Below are positions 43,941-52,657 of a stretch of 64,000 nucleotides of DNA, piece by piece (position 1 is the stretch's first letter; each line of letters opens with the position of its first letter). Location: NCBI GenBank assembly GCA_011523545.1, contig WTGN01000032.1, forward strand, positions 62,001 to 126,000, read 5' to 3'. This stretch comes from Chloroflexota bacterium. Lineage in GTDB: Bacteria > Chloroflexota > Anaerolineae > Aggregatilineales > Phototrophicaceae. The notes under the pieces were generated by a model that made no database searches, was not told the DNA's origin, and saw nothing but the letters and a program-made list of their open reading frames with translations. Made by a program: the position numbers and the translations under genes.

Positions 43941-44886
43941 CAGTGGCGTTGCTCAGGAATTTGGCCAGCGTGTCCCCCAGCGTATTGTCCTTCAGATAGG
44001 CGATATGCTCGCCCGAAAAGGGAATGGGCTGCATGCCGAAGCGATTGACCAGGGCATTATCCGGTACCGTATTCGGCGCCGCCAGCAAGTCGAGCAGACT
44101 GCTGCTCACGGGCGAGCCGGGCAGCAGCGCCTCCATGAGGAGCACGGCCGGGCGCAGCAGCCAGACCGGCGCCGGCAGCAGCAGCCGCCAAGCGCCAACC
44201 GCCGCCAGGATGCGCCTTTGGATCTCGCCGAGCGTCAACACTTCGGGGCCGCCAAGCGTGAGTTCGGCGCCGACCGTGCTCTCGTCATCAAGGCAGCGCA
44301 TGACCGCCTCGACCACATCATCAACCGCCACCGGCTGGAATTCGGCTTTGCCCCCGCCGATCAACGGGAAGAAAAGCGGCGTCACCTTGAGCAGGCGGGC
44401 GAATGTATTGAAGAATTCGTCTTGCGGCCCGAATATCGCTGACGGGCGCAGCGCCGTCCATTTCAAGCTGGAGGCGGCGACGGCTTCCTGAGCCCGGCCT
44501 TTGCTGGCGAGGAAACGATATGGCAAATCGCTTTTGGCGCCGTTCTGGCTGATGTTGATGAAACGCTCGACACCCGCCTCTTTCGCCGCTTTCAAGACAT
44601 TGACCGTACCCTGATAGTTGACCGCCTCATAGGTCTGCCCGCCCTTTTCCATGGCGATGGCGACAGTGTGCACAACGCCATCGACGCCCGCCATCGCCTG
44701 TTTCAGGCTGGCCGGCCGCGTGACATCGCCTTCGATGATTTCGATGTGATCTGCGATCGCCCCCAGTCGGATGGCCGCCTTCGCCTTGCGCCGCACGAGC
44801 GCGCGGGCCGGGCGCCCCTCCGCGACCAATCGCTTCATCGTCTGATTGCCCAAGTAGCCGGCCGCGCCCGTCACCAGAATCGTCAT
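43933..44886 (-). CDS. NAD(P)-binding atypical SDR (NDUFA9/YwnB-like)
   Basis: 317 residues from ATG 44886, preceded by AAAGGAG; a GTG at 44904 is possible but lacks signals. Rossmann start ILVTGAAGYLGNQTMKRLVA, DGVVHTVAIAM, RFINISQNGAK, and TALRPSAIFGPQDEF are typical of extended-type atypical SDRs related to the complex I NDUFA9 subunit. Substrate unknown; may only bind NADPH. Confidence 0.88.
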   Translation of the reverse strand: MTILVTGAAGYLGNQTMKRLVAEGRPARALVRRKAKAAIRLGAIADHIEIIEGDVTRPASLKQAMAGVDGVVHTVAIAMEKGGQTYEAVNYQGTVNVLKAAKEAGVERFINISQNGAKSDLPYRFLASKGRAQEAVAASSLKWTALRPSAIFGPQDEFFNTFARLLKVTPLFFPLIGGGKAEFQPVAVDDVVEAVMRCLDDESTVGAELTLGGPEVLTLGEIQRRILAAVGAWRLLLPAPVWLLRPAVLLMEALLPGSPVSSSLLDLLAAPNTVPDNALVNRFGMQPIPFSGEHIAYLKDNTLGDTLAKFLSNATVN

Positions 44887-45051
44887 CGCAGACTCCTTTC
44901 GCACTCGCCGCTCTTACTATTATTGTAACGGCAAATTAATGGGAAGTTTGCAGAGGCTTTTGGCGGTCGCTTTCTAAGCGACCCGCTGAGAAGTCTTGAT
45001 GCGCGCTCTCCTCTGAACTTGTCATATACCGTCTTCGATCGCGGCGAAATC
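44887..45051. other. Intergenic region with an independent hairpin
   Basis: Part of a ~370-base gap. It holds a perfect 8-bp hairpin GGTCGCTT-TCT-AAGCGACC at 44965-44983 and leads into the palindrome at 45052. No gene is seen. Confidence 0.6.
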
Positions 45052-45149
45052 TGTAGGGACGACTCGGCGAGTCGCCCAAAAGCACACGTAAGCACAAGCT
45101 CGGGCGTTTCGGCGCCGCGCGTATCGATAGCGGGTCAAGCGCCCCTACG
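45052..45149. repeat. Bipartite palindrome, long sub-type
   Basis: Left arm TGTAGGGACGACTCGGCGAG then TCGCCC; right end GCGGGTCAAGCGCCCCTACG. 98 bases, with the right half resembling the copy at 33136-33240. Confidence 0.65.
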
Positions 45150-45255
45150 CCAATTGTCGGGTTCAATGTTTTGTGTTAGCCCTGTCCAGGTTTGCGAGCG
45201 GCTGTGATAAAATACGCTGGCCGCGCAAACACGAGAATTCTGCGAGAATTCGCAA

Positions 45256-46299
45256 TTGCCGAAACAGACACAGGTCATTCGCCTCGATGCAAACGCGCCA
45301 GAGGCTGCAGCAATCAGCATCGCCAGCCGCACAATTTTGGCGGGCGGATTGGTCGCCTTTCCCACCGAAACTGTCTATGGACTGGGCGCCAATGCTTTGG
45401 ACGCGGCGGCGGTCGCAAAGATTTTCGCCGCCAAGGGCCGCCCCGGCACGGACCCGCTTATCGCGCATATCGCCGGCTTCGACCAATTGCCGCTGGTCGC
45501 GCGCGATGTGCCGGACCTGGCGCGTAAGCTCGCTCAGCGATTTTGGCCGGGTCCATTAACGCTGGTGCTTAAGAAATCTGGCGGCATTCCCGACAATATG
45601 ACGGCCGGCCTCGACACGGTCGCCCTGCGCCTGCCCGATCATCCGGTTGCGCTGGCCCTCCTGCGGGCGGCGGCAGTGCCGATCGCGGCGCCGAGCGCGA
45701 ACAAGTTCTCCCGCCCCAGCCCCACCTGCGCCCAGCATGTCCTGGATGATCTCGCCGGCCTTGTCGATATCCTGCTGGATGCCGGCCCGACATCCATCGG
45801 CGTTGAATCGACCATCCTCAGCCTGGTTGATGACCCGCCGCGCCTCTTGCGCCCGGGCGGCGTGTCATTGGAGGCCCTGCGCGCGGTCTGCCCGGCTTTG
45901 GAGTATGCGCCGCATTTCCTGGGCGATGATCAGCTTGCGCCGGCGCCGGGCGCCATGCTGCGGCATTATTCGCCGCGGGCCCGCCTGTTGCTCTTTGCCG
46001 GCGACGATGAGGCCGCGGTCAGCGCCGCGATGCGCGCAGAAATTGTTGGCCGCGACAATGTCGGCCTGCTGGCGAGCGACGCCGACGCCCTTCAATTTGC
46101 CGACCTTAACATACCGACCGAAACGCTCGGCTCAAATGCCGAGGAAGCCGCTCTGCGCTTGTTCGCCGCCATGCGGGCGCTGGACCGGCGCGGGCTGGAT
46201 ACGATTGTGGCGCGAGCGCCGAAAAAACAAGGCTTGGGCCTGGCGCTCTGGGACCGCCTGCTGCGCGCCGCCGCCGGCTCCATAGTCGAGGTGACTTGA
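45256..46299 (+). CDS. sua5: L-threonylcarbamoyladenylate synthase, Sua5 type
   Basis: 347 residues from TTG 45256, with a TGA-TAAAAT extended -10 about 45 bases upstream. Makes threonylcarbamoyl-AMP from threonine, bicarbonate and ATP for the t6A37 modification of ANN-decoding tRNAs. YrdC domain about 10-200: VAFPTETVYGLGANALD, FAAKGRPGTDPLIAHI, AAPSANKFSRPSPT, SIGVESTILSL, LRPGGVSLEAL. The Sua5 C-terminal domain about 215-345 is linked by GAMLRHYSPRARLLLF, whose SPR-Y type linker is characteristic. Length fits Sua5 rather than the short TsaC. Confidence 0.95.
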   Translation: MPKQTQVIRLDANAPEAAAISIASRTILAGGLVAFPTETVYGLGANALDAAAVAKIFAAKGRPGTDPLIAHIAGFDQLPLVARDVPDLARKLAQRFWPGPLTLVLKKSGGIPDNMTAGLDTVALRLPDHPVALALLRAAAVPIAAPSANKFSRPSPTCAQHVLDDLAGLVDILLDAGPTSIGVESTILSLVDDPPRLLRPGGVSLEALRAVCPALEYAPHFLGDDQLAPAPGAMLRHYSPRARLLLFAGDDEAAVSAAMRAEIVGRDNVGLLASDADALQFADLNIPTETLGSNAEEAALRLFAAMRALDRRGLDTIVARAPKKQGLGLALWDRLLRAAAGSIVEVT

Positions 46300-46425
46300 T
46301 TGCAAATCAGTCGAACAGGATTAATCTAAGCACCGACGCAAGCGAGAGAAAAGAGAACACCGACAGCGTCTGCGCTCGCTTTCTTGGCGAACCTGCTATA
46401 TTCCAACTGCAATCATAGCGAAATG
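46300..46425. other. Intergenic spacer before the first 76-bp palindrome
   Basis: Start of a 474-base gap between sua5 and asnS that is largely occupied by two bipartite palindromes. Nothing else is recognisable in this part. Confidence 0.6.
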
Positions 46426-46501
46426 TGTAGGGGCGACTCGGTGAGTCGCCCTAATGCACGCAGAATTACATACGCGGGCGTTTCAGCGAAACGCCCCTAC
46501 A
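46426..46501. repeat. 76-bp bipartite palindrome, copy A
   Basis: Perfect 10-bp terminal inverted repeats TGTAGGGGCG/CGCCCCTACA. Left hairpin core CGACTC-GGT-GAGTCG, right hairpin core CGTTTC-AGC-GAAACG, about 27 bases between the arms. Right flank contains TTTTGCGGGTTCG, shared with copy B. Confidence 0.85.
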
Positions 46502-46605
46502 GACGCCTCTTTTGCGGGTTCGTAATTTTGTGTGTTCCGAGTTGTGACTCGTGACCAACTGTGGTGACAATCATGCAGAATTAGATCTGCGATCATTGCG
46601 ATATC

Positions 46606-46682
46606 TGTAGGGGCTGCTTATCAAGTCGCCCGTGCCCCACACCTTCGGCAATCGACGGGCGACCAAGTTGGTCGCCCCTACA
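46606..46682. repeat. 77-bp bipartite palindrome, copy B
   Basis: Starts TGTAGGGGC, ends GCCCCTACA. Left core CTGCTTATCAAGTCG (imperfect), right core CGACCA-AGT-TGGTCG. The inner ends GTCGCCCG and CGACGGGCGAC can also pair. Confidence 0.85.
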
Positions 46683-46730
46683 AAATCACATTTTGCGGGT
46701 TCGCCGGCAAGAATGTTTCCGCTTCCACTA

Positions 46731-46739
46731 TGCTATAAT
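46731..46739 (+). promoter_or_regulatory. Extended -10 promoter of asnS
   Basis: TGC-TATAAT, 35 bases before GTG 46774; no good -35 box. Confidence 0.5.
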
Positions 46740-46773
46740 CTAGCCGGCGTCGTTGAACATCAAGGAACGGTCG

Positions 46774-48111
46774 GTGGCGAAACTCATTCAAATCAAGGAT
46801 ATCGCGGCATACGAGGGACAAGCCGTTAAGGTGCGCGGCTGGGTCTACAACAAGACCGGCAAGGGCCGCTTGCAATTCATCCTGCTGCGCGACGGCAGCG
46901 GGCAAGCGCAATGCGTCGCCTTCAAGAAAGACATGGCGCCGGATCAGTTCGAAGCCGCCCGCGCGCTGACGCAGGAATCATCCGTCATCATCACCGGCAG
47001 CGTACGCGCCGATGACCGCGCGCCCGGCTTTCCCCCCGGCTTCGAAATCGGCATCCAGGAGCTGGAGGTCATGCAGCTAGCGCAAGAATATCCGATCACA
47101 CCAAAAGAGCACGGCACCGAGTTCCTGATGAACCACCGGCACCTGTGGCTGCGCAGCAACCGCCAATGGGCGATTTTGCGAATCCGCGCGACCATCATCA
47201 AAGCCATGCGCGATTGGCTGGATGACCAGGGTTTTCTGCTCGTTGATACGCCGATCATCACGCCGGCGGCCGGCGAAGAGACGACCACGCTCTTCGATGT
47301 GGATTATTTCGGCGAGAACGCATTCCTGGCGCAGACGGGCCAACTTTACAACGAAGCCAACATCATGGCCTTTGGCAAAGTCTATTGCTTCGGGCCCACC
47401 TTCCGCGCCGAGAAATCAAAGACGCGCCGCCATCTGATCGAGTTCTGGATGCTGGAGCCGGAGATCGCCTTCTGCAGCCTGGAAGAGCTGATGGACATCG
47501 AAGAAGGCATGGTGGCATACGTGGTGGCGCAGGTGCTGGCGGAGCGCGCGGGCGAGCTCGCCATCATCGAACGCGACATCGACAAACTGAAGGCGATTAC
47601 GCCGCCTTTCGCGCGCATCAGCTATGATGACGCCGTCGCGCGCCTGCAAGCGCGGCAGCGGCAGCTGGACGACCCCGCGGCGCAAGCGGAGCTGGCGATC
47701 GAATGGGGCGAGGACTTTGGCAGCCCACACGAGACGGCGCTGGCGGAGAGCTTCGACAAGCCGGTTTTCGTCTATCATTATCCGACGGCGGTCAAAGCCT
47801 TTTACATGACGCCGTTGGCGGGGCGGCCCGAGGTCTGCCGCAGCGTCGATCTGCTGGCGCCGGAGGGTTATGGAGAAATCATTGGCGGCAGCGAGCGCAT
47901 CCACGATGAAGAACTGCTCGCGACCAACATCGACAAGATGGGGCTGGGACGGGAAGCCTACCAGTGGTATCTCGATCTGCGAAAATTCGGCAGCGTGCCC
48001 CATGCCGGCTTCGGAATCGGCGTTGAGCGCACGGTCGCCTGGATCTGCGGGCTGAGCCACGTGCGCGAGACCATCCCCTACGCCCGCCTGCTCAATCGGA
48101 AATATCCCTAA
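46774..48111 (+). CDS. asnS: Asparaginyl-tRNA synthetase
   Basis: 445 residues from GTG 46774, chosen because AAGGA lies seven bases upstream; a TTG at 46753 would add seven residues. Class IIb synthetase that charges tRNA-Asn. OB-fold anticodon-binding domain about 10-105 ([20 protein letters not shown]), then the catalytic core: [20 protein letters not shown], motif 2 [20 protein letters not shown], and motif 3 [15 protein letters not shown]. The KTRRHL-EFWM block separates it from AspRS. Flanked on both sides by pairs of 76-bp palindromes. Confidence 0.96.
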   Translation: MAKLIQIKDIAAYEGQAVKVRGWVYNKTGKGRLQFILLRDGSGQAQCVAFKKDMAPDQFEAARALTQESSVIITGSVRADDRAPGFPPGFEIGIQELEVMQLAQEYPITPKEHGTEFLMNHRHLWLRSNRQWAILRIRATIIKAMRDWLDDQGFLLVDTPIITPAAGEETTTLFDVDYFGENAFLAQTGQLYNEANIMAFGKVYCFGPTFRAEKSKTRRHLIEFWMLEPEIAFCSLEELMDIEEGMVAYVVAQVLAERAGELAIIERDIDKLKAITPPFARISYDDAVARLQARQRQLDDPAAQAELAIEWGEDFGSPHETALAESFDKPVFVYHYPTAVKAFYMTPLAGRPEVCRSVDLLAPEGYGEIIGGSERIHDEELLATNIDKMGLGREAYQWYLDLRKFGSVPHAGFGIGVERTVAWICGLSHVRETIPYARLLNRKYP

Positions 48112-48130
48112 ACCCGTACCATGCGATTCG

Positions 48131-48206
48131 TGTAGGGGCGAGACGGTGGCTCGCCCGTCGTTTCGACACGATATGGTTTCGGGCGACCCAATGGCTCGCC
48201 CCTACA
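48131..48206. repeat. 76-bp bipartite palindrome, copy C
   Basis: TGTAGGGGCG/CGCCCCTACA ends. Left core CGAGACGGTGGCTCG, right core CGACCCAATGGCTCG, both with one mismatch in the stem. Confidence 0.85.
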
Positions 48207-48254
48207 GTCTTCGTTGCGGGCAACTAACCCCATCCCCAGGCCCGTAAACAACGA

Positions 48255-48330
48255 TGCAGGGACGACCAACCTGGTCGCCCGTCGGAAGGAATCGATGCGA
48301 TTTCGGGCGACTTGATAAGTCGCCCCTACA
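48255..48330. repeat. 76-bp bipartite palindrome, copy D
   Basis: Starts TGCAGGGACG, ends CGCCCCTACA. Left core CGACCA-ACC-TGGTCG, right core CGACTT-GAT-AAGTCG, both perfect. Confidence 0.85.
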
Positions 48331-48389
48331 CATTTCGCCTTGATCTCGTATGGGATTCAGCCGGTTCACTATATGAGCCAGCCCGCCGC

Positions 48390-49766
48390 TCATTCCGGGG
48401 GCAAGACCGCGCGGATGGCCTCGGCCAGGCTCGTCGCTTCGATCAGTTCGATGCCCGCCGGCATCATGTCACCGCCCCGGCGCGGCAACCGGGGAACCAG
48501 CGCGCGCTTGAAGCCGATCTTGCGCGCCTCGTTCAAACGCGCCGCCAACTGCCCGACACGCCTGACCTCGCCGCTCAAGCCGACCTCGCCGACAATGGCG
48601 ACATCGGCGGGCAGCGCGCGATCGAAATAACTGGACGCGATCGCCAGCGCCAAAGCCAAGTCTGACGCCGGCTCCGAAATCCGCAAGCCGCCGATGACAT
48701 TGACGAAGACATCCTGCTCCCAGAGTTTCAGCCCGATCCGCTTGCTCAAAACGGCGCTGATCAGCAGCAGTCGATTGATGTCGATGCCATTGGGCGTCCG
48801 CCGTGGATTGCCAAAAGCCGACGGGCTGGTGAGCGCCTGCAGCTCAACCAACAGGGGACGGCTGCCTTCCATCGTGATTGCGATGGCGGAGCCGGGCGCG
48901 TTAATCACCCGCTCCTCGAGGAAGACGGCCGACGGATTCTCGACCGGCGCCAAACCGTTGCCGCGCATCTCAAAAACACCGACCTCGCTGGTGGCGCCGA
49001 AGCGATTCTTGACCCCGCGCAAGAGCCGATATTGCCCGAAGGGATCGCCTTCGAGCATGAGCACAACATCGACGATATGTTCCAGCGCGCGCGGCCCGGC
49101 AATGTGGCCGTCTTTGGTCACATGGCCGATCAGCAAAATGCTGACGCCGGCGCGCTTCGCCAGGTCTTGCATGCGTATCGCGCATTCGCGCACCTGGCTG
49201 ACCAGGCCGGGCGATGACGTTAGCTCGGCGGCGCGCATGGTCTGAATCGAATCTATCACCACCAGCGCTGGCTCAAGCGCGGTGATCTGCTGCAAGACCT
49301 GGTCAAGATCGGTCTCGGTCAGCAGGTAGAGGCCAGGCGCCTCCAATCCCAGGCGGTCCGCCCGCAGCTTGATCTGCCGCGCGCTTTCCTCGCCGCTGAC
49401 GTAGAGCACGTCGCCCTGCGCGCGCGCCATTAGGGCAGACATCTCCAGAACAAGCGTTGACTTGCCGATGCCGGGTTCACCCCCGAGCAGGACCAGGCTG
49501 CCGGGCACCAGACCACCGCCCAGCACACGGCTGAATTCCGCGATCGGCACCGGAATGCGCGCGTCGTCGCCCATGGCGATGTCTGACAACGGCGTCGCGC
49601 GCGCCTGGGTTTGTCCGCCGGCGGCTTGCTGCCGCGAGGGCTGACGCGTTTCCTCCAACTGTTCGACCATGGTTTCAAACTGACGGCATTGAGGACAGCG
49701 CCTGAAGAATGCGGGGCTGCGTTTGCCGCAATTTGAGCAGATGTATGAACTGCGTCGCTTGGTCAT
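48390..49766 (-). CDS. radA: DNA repair protein RadA
   Basis: 458 residues, normal length. RecA-like branch-migration ATPase in recombinational repair. N-terminal four-Cys zinc finger YICSNCGKRSPAFFRRCPQC, Walker A GGEPGIGKSTL, Walker B LVVIDSIQTM, the RadA-specific KNRFGATSEVG, and the C-terminal Lon-like domain (LALALAIASSYFDRALPADV; VGEVGLSGEVRRV). Stands alone on the minus strand between asnS and the SGNH genes. Confidence 0.96.
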   Translation of the reverse strand: MTKRRSSYICSNCGKRSPAFFRRCPQCRQFETMVEQLEETRQPSRQQAAGGQTQARATPLSDIAMGDDARIPVPIAEFSRVLGGGLVPGSLVLLGGEPGIGKSTLVLEMSALMARAQGDVLYVSGEESARQIKLRADRLGLEAPGLYLLTETDLDQVLQQITALEPALVVIDSIQTMRAAELTSSPGLVSQVRECAIRMQDLAKRAGVSILLIGHVTKDGHIAGPRALEHIVDVVLMLEGDPFGQYRLLRGVKNRFGATSEVGVFEMRGNGLAPVENPSAVFLEERVINAPGSAIAITMEGSRPLLVELQALTSPSAFGNPRRTPNGIDINRLLLISAVLSKRIGLKLWEQDVFVNVIGGLRISEPASDLALALAIASSYFDRALPADVAIVGEVGLSGEVRRVGQLAARLNEARKIGFKRALVPRLPRRGGDMMPAGIELIEATSLAEAIRAVLPPE

Positions 49767-49961
49767 GGACTAAGTGTCTGTCATTCGAAAAAGCAACTGC
49801 CAATCCATGGCGGGCGCGGTCGAGCCACCGGATCGCCCCCAGGCGCAGCAAATCGACAATGCAGCTTGCTGGCCTTCGTCCATGCAGGCTGGCGCTTCAG
49901 CGAAACGCCGCTACAGAAACGCGTGCGGGACAAAGTCGCTACTCAAGGTTCTCACCGTTTG

Positions 49962-51266
49962 CTACGGAACGACCACATAATCGCAGTCGGCAAGGGCGCC
50001 GCCGGCGCTGAGAGCTTGGATGCAGTCGCTGAGCAGCGCGCCGACTTTTTGGTGACCGGCGTTGTTCCAGTGCCAGTCAGGCGCGTAGTCCGTCGCTGCG
50101 TCAAGCGCGTCACGCGGACTGAAATAACTGATGCCGAGCTCTTCAAACAGCGCAATCGCCAGGCGGAACTCGTCGCCGGGCCGCCCCAAATCAGTATAGC
50201 GCGGGATCAGCATGACCAGCAGCTGGCTGCCTTGAGCCTCGCTGGCGTCGCGCAGCTCACGCAAGTATGCGCGCGTCAATTCCAGCTTGCGGTTGAACTG
50301 CGCCTGCTGCGCGAACTGCAATTGCTTGCCCAGGGTGTCAACGGCGCTGAGGAAAAGCGAACCGAGGCGTGTCGCGCCGAGCAAGCGCTCGAATTCATTC
50401 GCCGGCGCTTCCACCCCGCTCCAGCGATAATACAGCATTCGCTGGTTTTCCAGCTTGGTTACATTGCCCCAGGGGTCCAGGTGATACTGCTGCAATTTGA
50501 CGACTTCGCCAGCCTCTGTGATGCCGACGAAGTAGCCGTCAACCGGGAAGAGGTTATCGAAGAAATCGTTGGTGTAGAAACCGTAGATGGTCAGATGCGG
50601 TTGCATAATTGGCGCGAACATTTGGAAGGCGGCCAGCGCTTGATTGGTGCCGACGCCGAAGATGCCCGTATTCCAGACCTCCGTCCCCGGCAAGCGCGCT
50701 TCAATCGTCTCCACATAAGATTTGCCGATATCGGCTTCCTCGCCAAATGTGAAGGAGTCGCCCAGGGCCAGCACCCTCGTCCGCCCCTCAAGCGCGGGAC
50801 TGAAGACAAAATCCTGGCTGTCATGGAAGCCCTGCTGGTTCACGATGCAATAACGCCCGGACATCTGACCGCTGGCGCAGGCTTTTGTCATTTCAGCTTG
50901 CACGTAGTGGCAGGCCGGGTCCTCACAGCTCCACCAGGGCGCCGGCTGAACGAATTCGTCGGGCGCGTCTTGCGGGAAGTAGGTCTGGTATCCGATTGCG
51001 CTGAGCACCAGTTCCAGGGCAACAAAGGTCAAACCCGTGACAAGCAGCGCCTTGAACAGCGCGCTTTTGAACTCGGGCATAACCTTGCGCTGCAATAGAC
51101 GCAATGAGGAGAAGGCCAGCAGGCTGATGAGCAAGCCGCTGATGATGATCAGAATCTGCAGCGAATGCAGGCCGGGGCGCGTATCGGGCAGCAAGTCAAA
51201 ACCGAGCCCGGCGGCGGCGATTGCCAGCCCAAGGAAGGCGACGATTTTCAATGCCCGCTGTGCCAT
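49962..51266 (-). CDS. Membrane-anchored SGNH-hydrolase-like protein, paralog 1
   Basis: 434 residues from ATG 51266, preceded by AAAGG; earlier ATGs lack a ribosome site. Three hydrophobic helices in the first ~115 residues, then a Cys motif PWWSCEDPACHYVQ with later Cys pairs. SGNH blocks follow: LALGDSFTFG (Ser nucleophile), WNTGIFGVGTNQA, FYTNDFFDNLFP, and C-terminal DWHWNNAGHQKVGALLSDC (Asp-His). Probably an esterase or acyltransferase acting outside the membrane on cell-surface glycans, by analogy with AlgJ/AlgX-like DxHW enzymes. One of three tandem paralogs. Confidence 0.85.
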   Translation of the reverse strand: MAQRALKIVAFLGLAIAAAGLGFDLLPDTRPGLHSLQILIIISGLLISLLAFSSLRLLQRKVMPEFKSALFKALLVTGLTFVALELVLSAIGYQTYFPQDAPDEFVQPAPWWSCEDPACHYVQAEMTKACASGQMSGRYCIVNQQGFHDSQDFVFSPALEGRTRVLALGDSFTFGEEADIGKSYVETIEARLPGTEVWNTGIFGVGTNQALAAFQMFAPIMQPHLTIYGFYTNDFFDNLFPVDGYFVGITEAGEVVKLQQYHLDPWGNVTKLENQRMLYYRWSGVEAPANEFERLLGATRLGSLFLSAVDTLGKQLQFAQQAQFNRKLELTRAYLRELRDASEAQGSQLLVMLIPRYTDLGRPGDEFRLAIALFEELGISYFSPRDALDAATDYAPDWHWNNAGHQKVGALLSDCIQALSAGGALADCDYVVVP

Positions 51267-51322
51267 GCCCTGCCTTTTGTTCATGAGCGCGCGGCGGCCG
51301 ATAGCGCCAAGAACATCAAATT

Positions 51323-52657
51323 CTACTGAATCGGACGAGTCGGCATAACCACGTTTTCGCATTCCGCAAGCGATACCGTTACGAGATACTTTTCTACACA
51401 ATCGCTTAAGAGCGCGCCAACTTTCTGGTGACCGACGCTGTTCCAATGGTCATCCGGCGCTTCCATGTAGTCGGCGGACCCATCGAGGGCACGACTGGGA
51501 TCCAAATAGGGAATCCCAGCTTCTTCCAAGAGTTGGAGCGCCGCTCGCAACTCATCGCCCGGCGCCGCTATGTCATCGCGGTGTGGAATAAGGAGAACGA
51601 GCACGTCGCTGCCATGCGCCTGCGCCTGGTCGCGCAGTTCAGCCAGGTAGCCGCGCGTGGCTTCGGTTTGCCTGGCCGGGAGGGCGCCGGAAAGCCGGCC
51701 CAAAGCATCGCGCAGCCTAAGCAGCAGCGTCCCGAGGCGGGTGACGCCGATGGCATGTTCAACCTGGTTGCGCGGCGGGCCCACCCCGTGCCCGTAATAG
51801 CGCAATGCCGTCTCCTTATCCGTCGCGAAAACATTGCCCCAGGTATCAAAAAAGTGAAAGTTGACGCTTGCGATTCTATTCTCCGGGTCCAGCGCCCGCA
51901 GCGCCCGCTCAATCGGCAACAGGTTATCGGCGAAATCGTTCATGTAAAAGCCGAGAATCGTGAGCTGCGGACGTAGCTGCGGCGCAAAATGCTTGAAAGA
52001 CGCGACCGCTTGATGAGTGCCCGTTCCTGGTATCCCGGTATTCCAAACGAGAGCCTGCGGGTTTCTCGCTTCGAGTATCTCAATGAAAGAAAGGCCCGCA
52101 TCGGCTGACATACCAAATGTGAATGAGTCGCCCAGGGCGAGAATTCGATGCCGCGCTTCGTCTTCCGGCGGCGCTATGAAGTCTTGCGAACCGGCGAATC
52201 CCTGGCGGTTCAAGCGGCAGTGCCGGCCGGAGAGGCTACCATCCTGGCAGGCTGCCATGGCCCTCCCATAATGGTAATGACAACCCGGCGCCGTGCAAAC
52301 CCACCAGTCAGCCGGCCGCACGACAATCTCCGGCGGCGAACTGAAGAAATAGGTGGCGATTCCGGCAGCGGTCAAAAGCGCCTCCAGCAGGAGCAGCGTC
52401 ACAAGTGTGACGATGACGGCGGAGAAGACGGGCCTGCCCGACGCCCGCGACAACCGGCGCCGGTATCCCGGGCGGCTCAAGATCTGGGCGCCGAGCGCAA
52501 TCGTCAAACCGGCGGCGATGATGAGCAGCTGCGGCAGATTCAAACCGGGGCTGGCGCCCGGCAAAATATAGTCGGCGCCGAGCCCGAAGAGCGCCACCAG
52601 CAAGCCAAAGGCGACTGCCGCGTAGAATGCCAGGCCTGGTTTTTTCTCAGCGGCCAT
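51323..52657 (-). CDS. Membrane-anchored SGNH-hydrolase-like protein, paralog 2
   Basis: 444 residues. Same plan as the neighbour: N-terminal helices (AVAFGLLVALFGLGADYILP; LLIIAAGLTIALGAQIL; VIVTLVTLLLLEALLTAAGI), ADWWVCTAPGCHYHYG Cys motif, LALGDSFTFG, WNTGIPGTGTHQA, FYMNDFADNLLP, DDHWNSVGHQKVGALLSDC. Its start overlaps the end of paralog 3 by 11 bases and its stop lies 56 bases before paralog 1, so all three form one operon. Confidence 0.85.
   Translation of the reverse strand: MAAEKKPGLAFYAAVAFGLLVALFGLGADYILPGASPGLNLPQLLIIAAGLTIALGAQILSRPGYRRRLSRASGRPVFSAVIVTLVTLLLLEALLTAAGIATYFFSSPPEIVVRPADWWVCTAPGCHYHYGRAMAACQDGSLSGRHCRLNRQGFAGSQDFIAPPEDEARHRILALGDSFTFGMSADAGLSFIEILEARNPQALVWNTGIPGTGTHQAVASFKHFAPQLRPQLTILGFYMNDFADNLLPIERALRALDPENRIASVNFHFFDTWGNVFATDKETALRYYGHGVGPPRNQVEHAIGVTRLGTLLLRLRDALGRLSGALPARQTEATRGYLAELRDQAQAHGSDVLVLLIPHRDDIAAPGDELRAALQLLEEAGIPYLDPSRALDGSADYMEAPDDHWNSVGHQKVGALLSDCVEKYLVTVSLAECENVVMPTRPIQ

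Noticed and set aside
46426..46501. tRNA gene
   Set aside because: Length of 76 and hairpins suggest it, but there is no cloverleaf, T-loop (GTTCRA) or anticodon arm, and copies differ in the wrong places.
49866..51098. 410-codon plus-strand frame
   Set aside because: Complement of the SGNH paralog at 49962-51266, which has conserved catalytic blocks shared with two neighbours.
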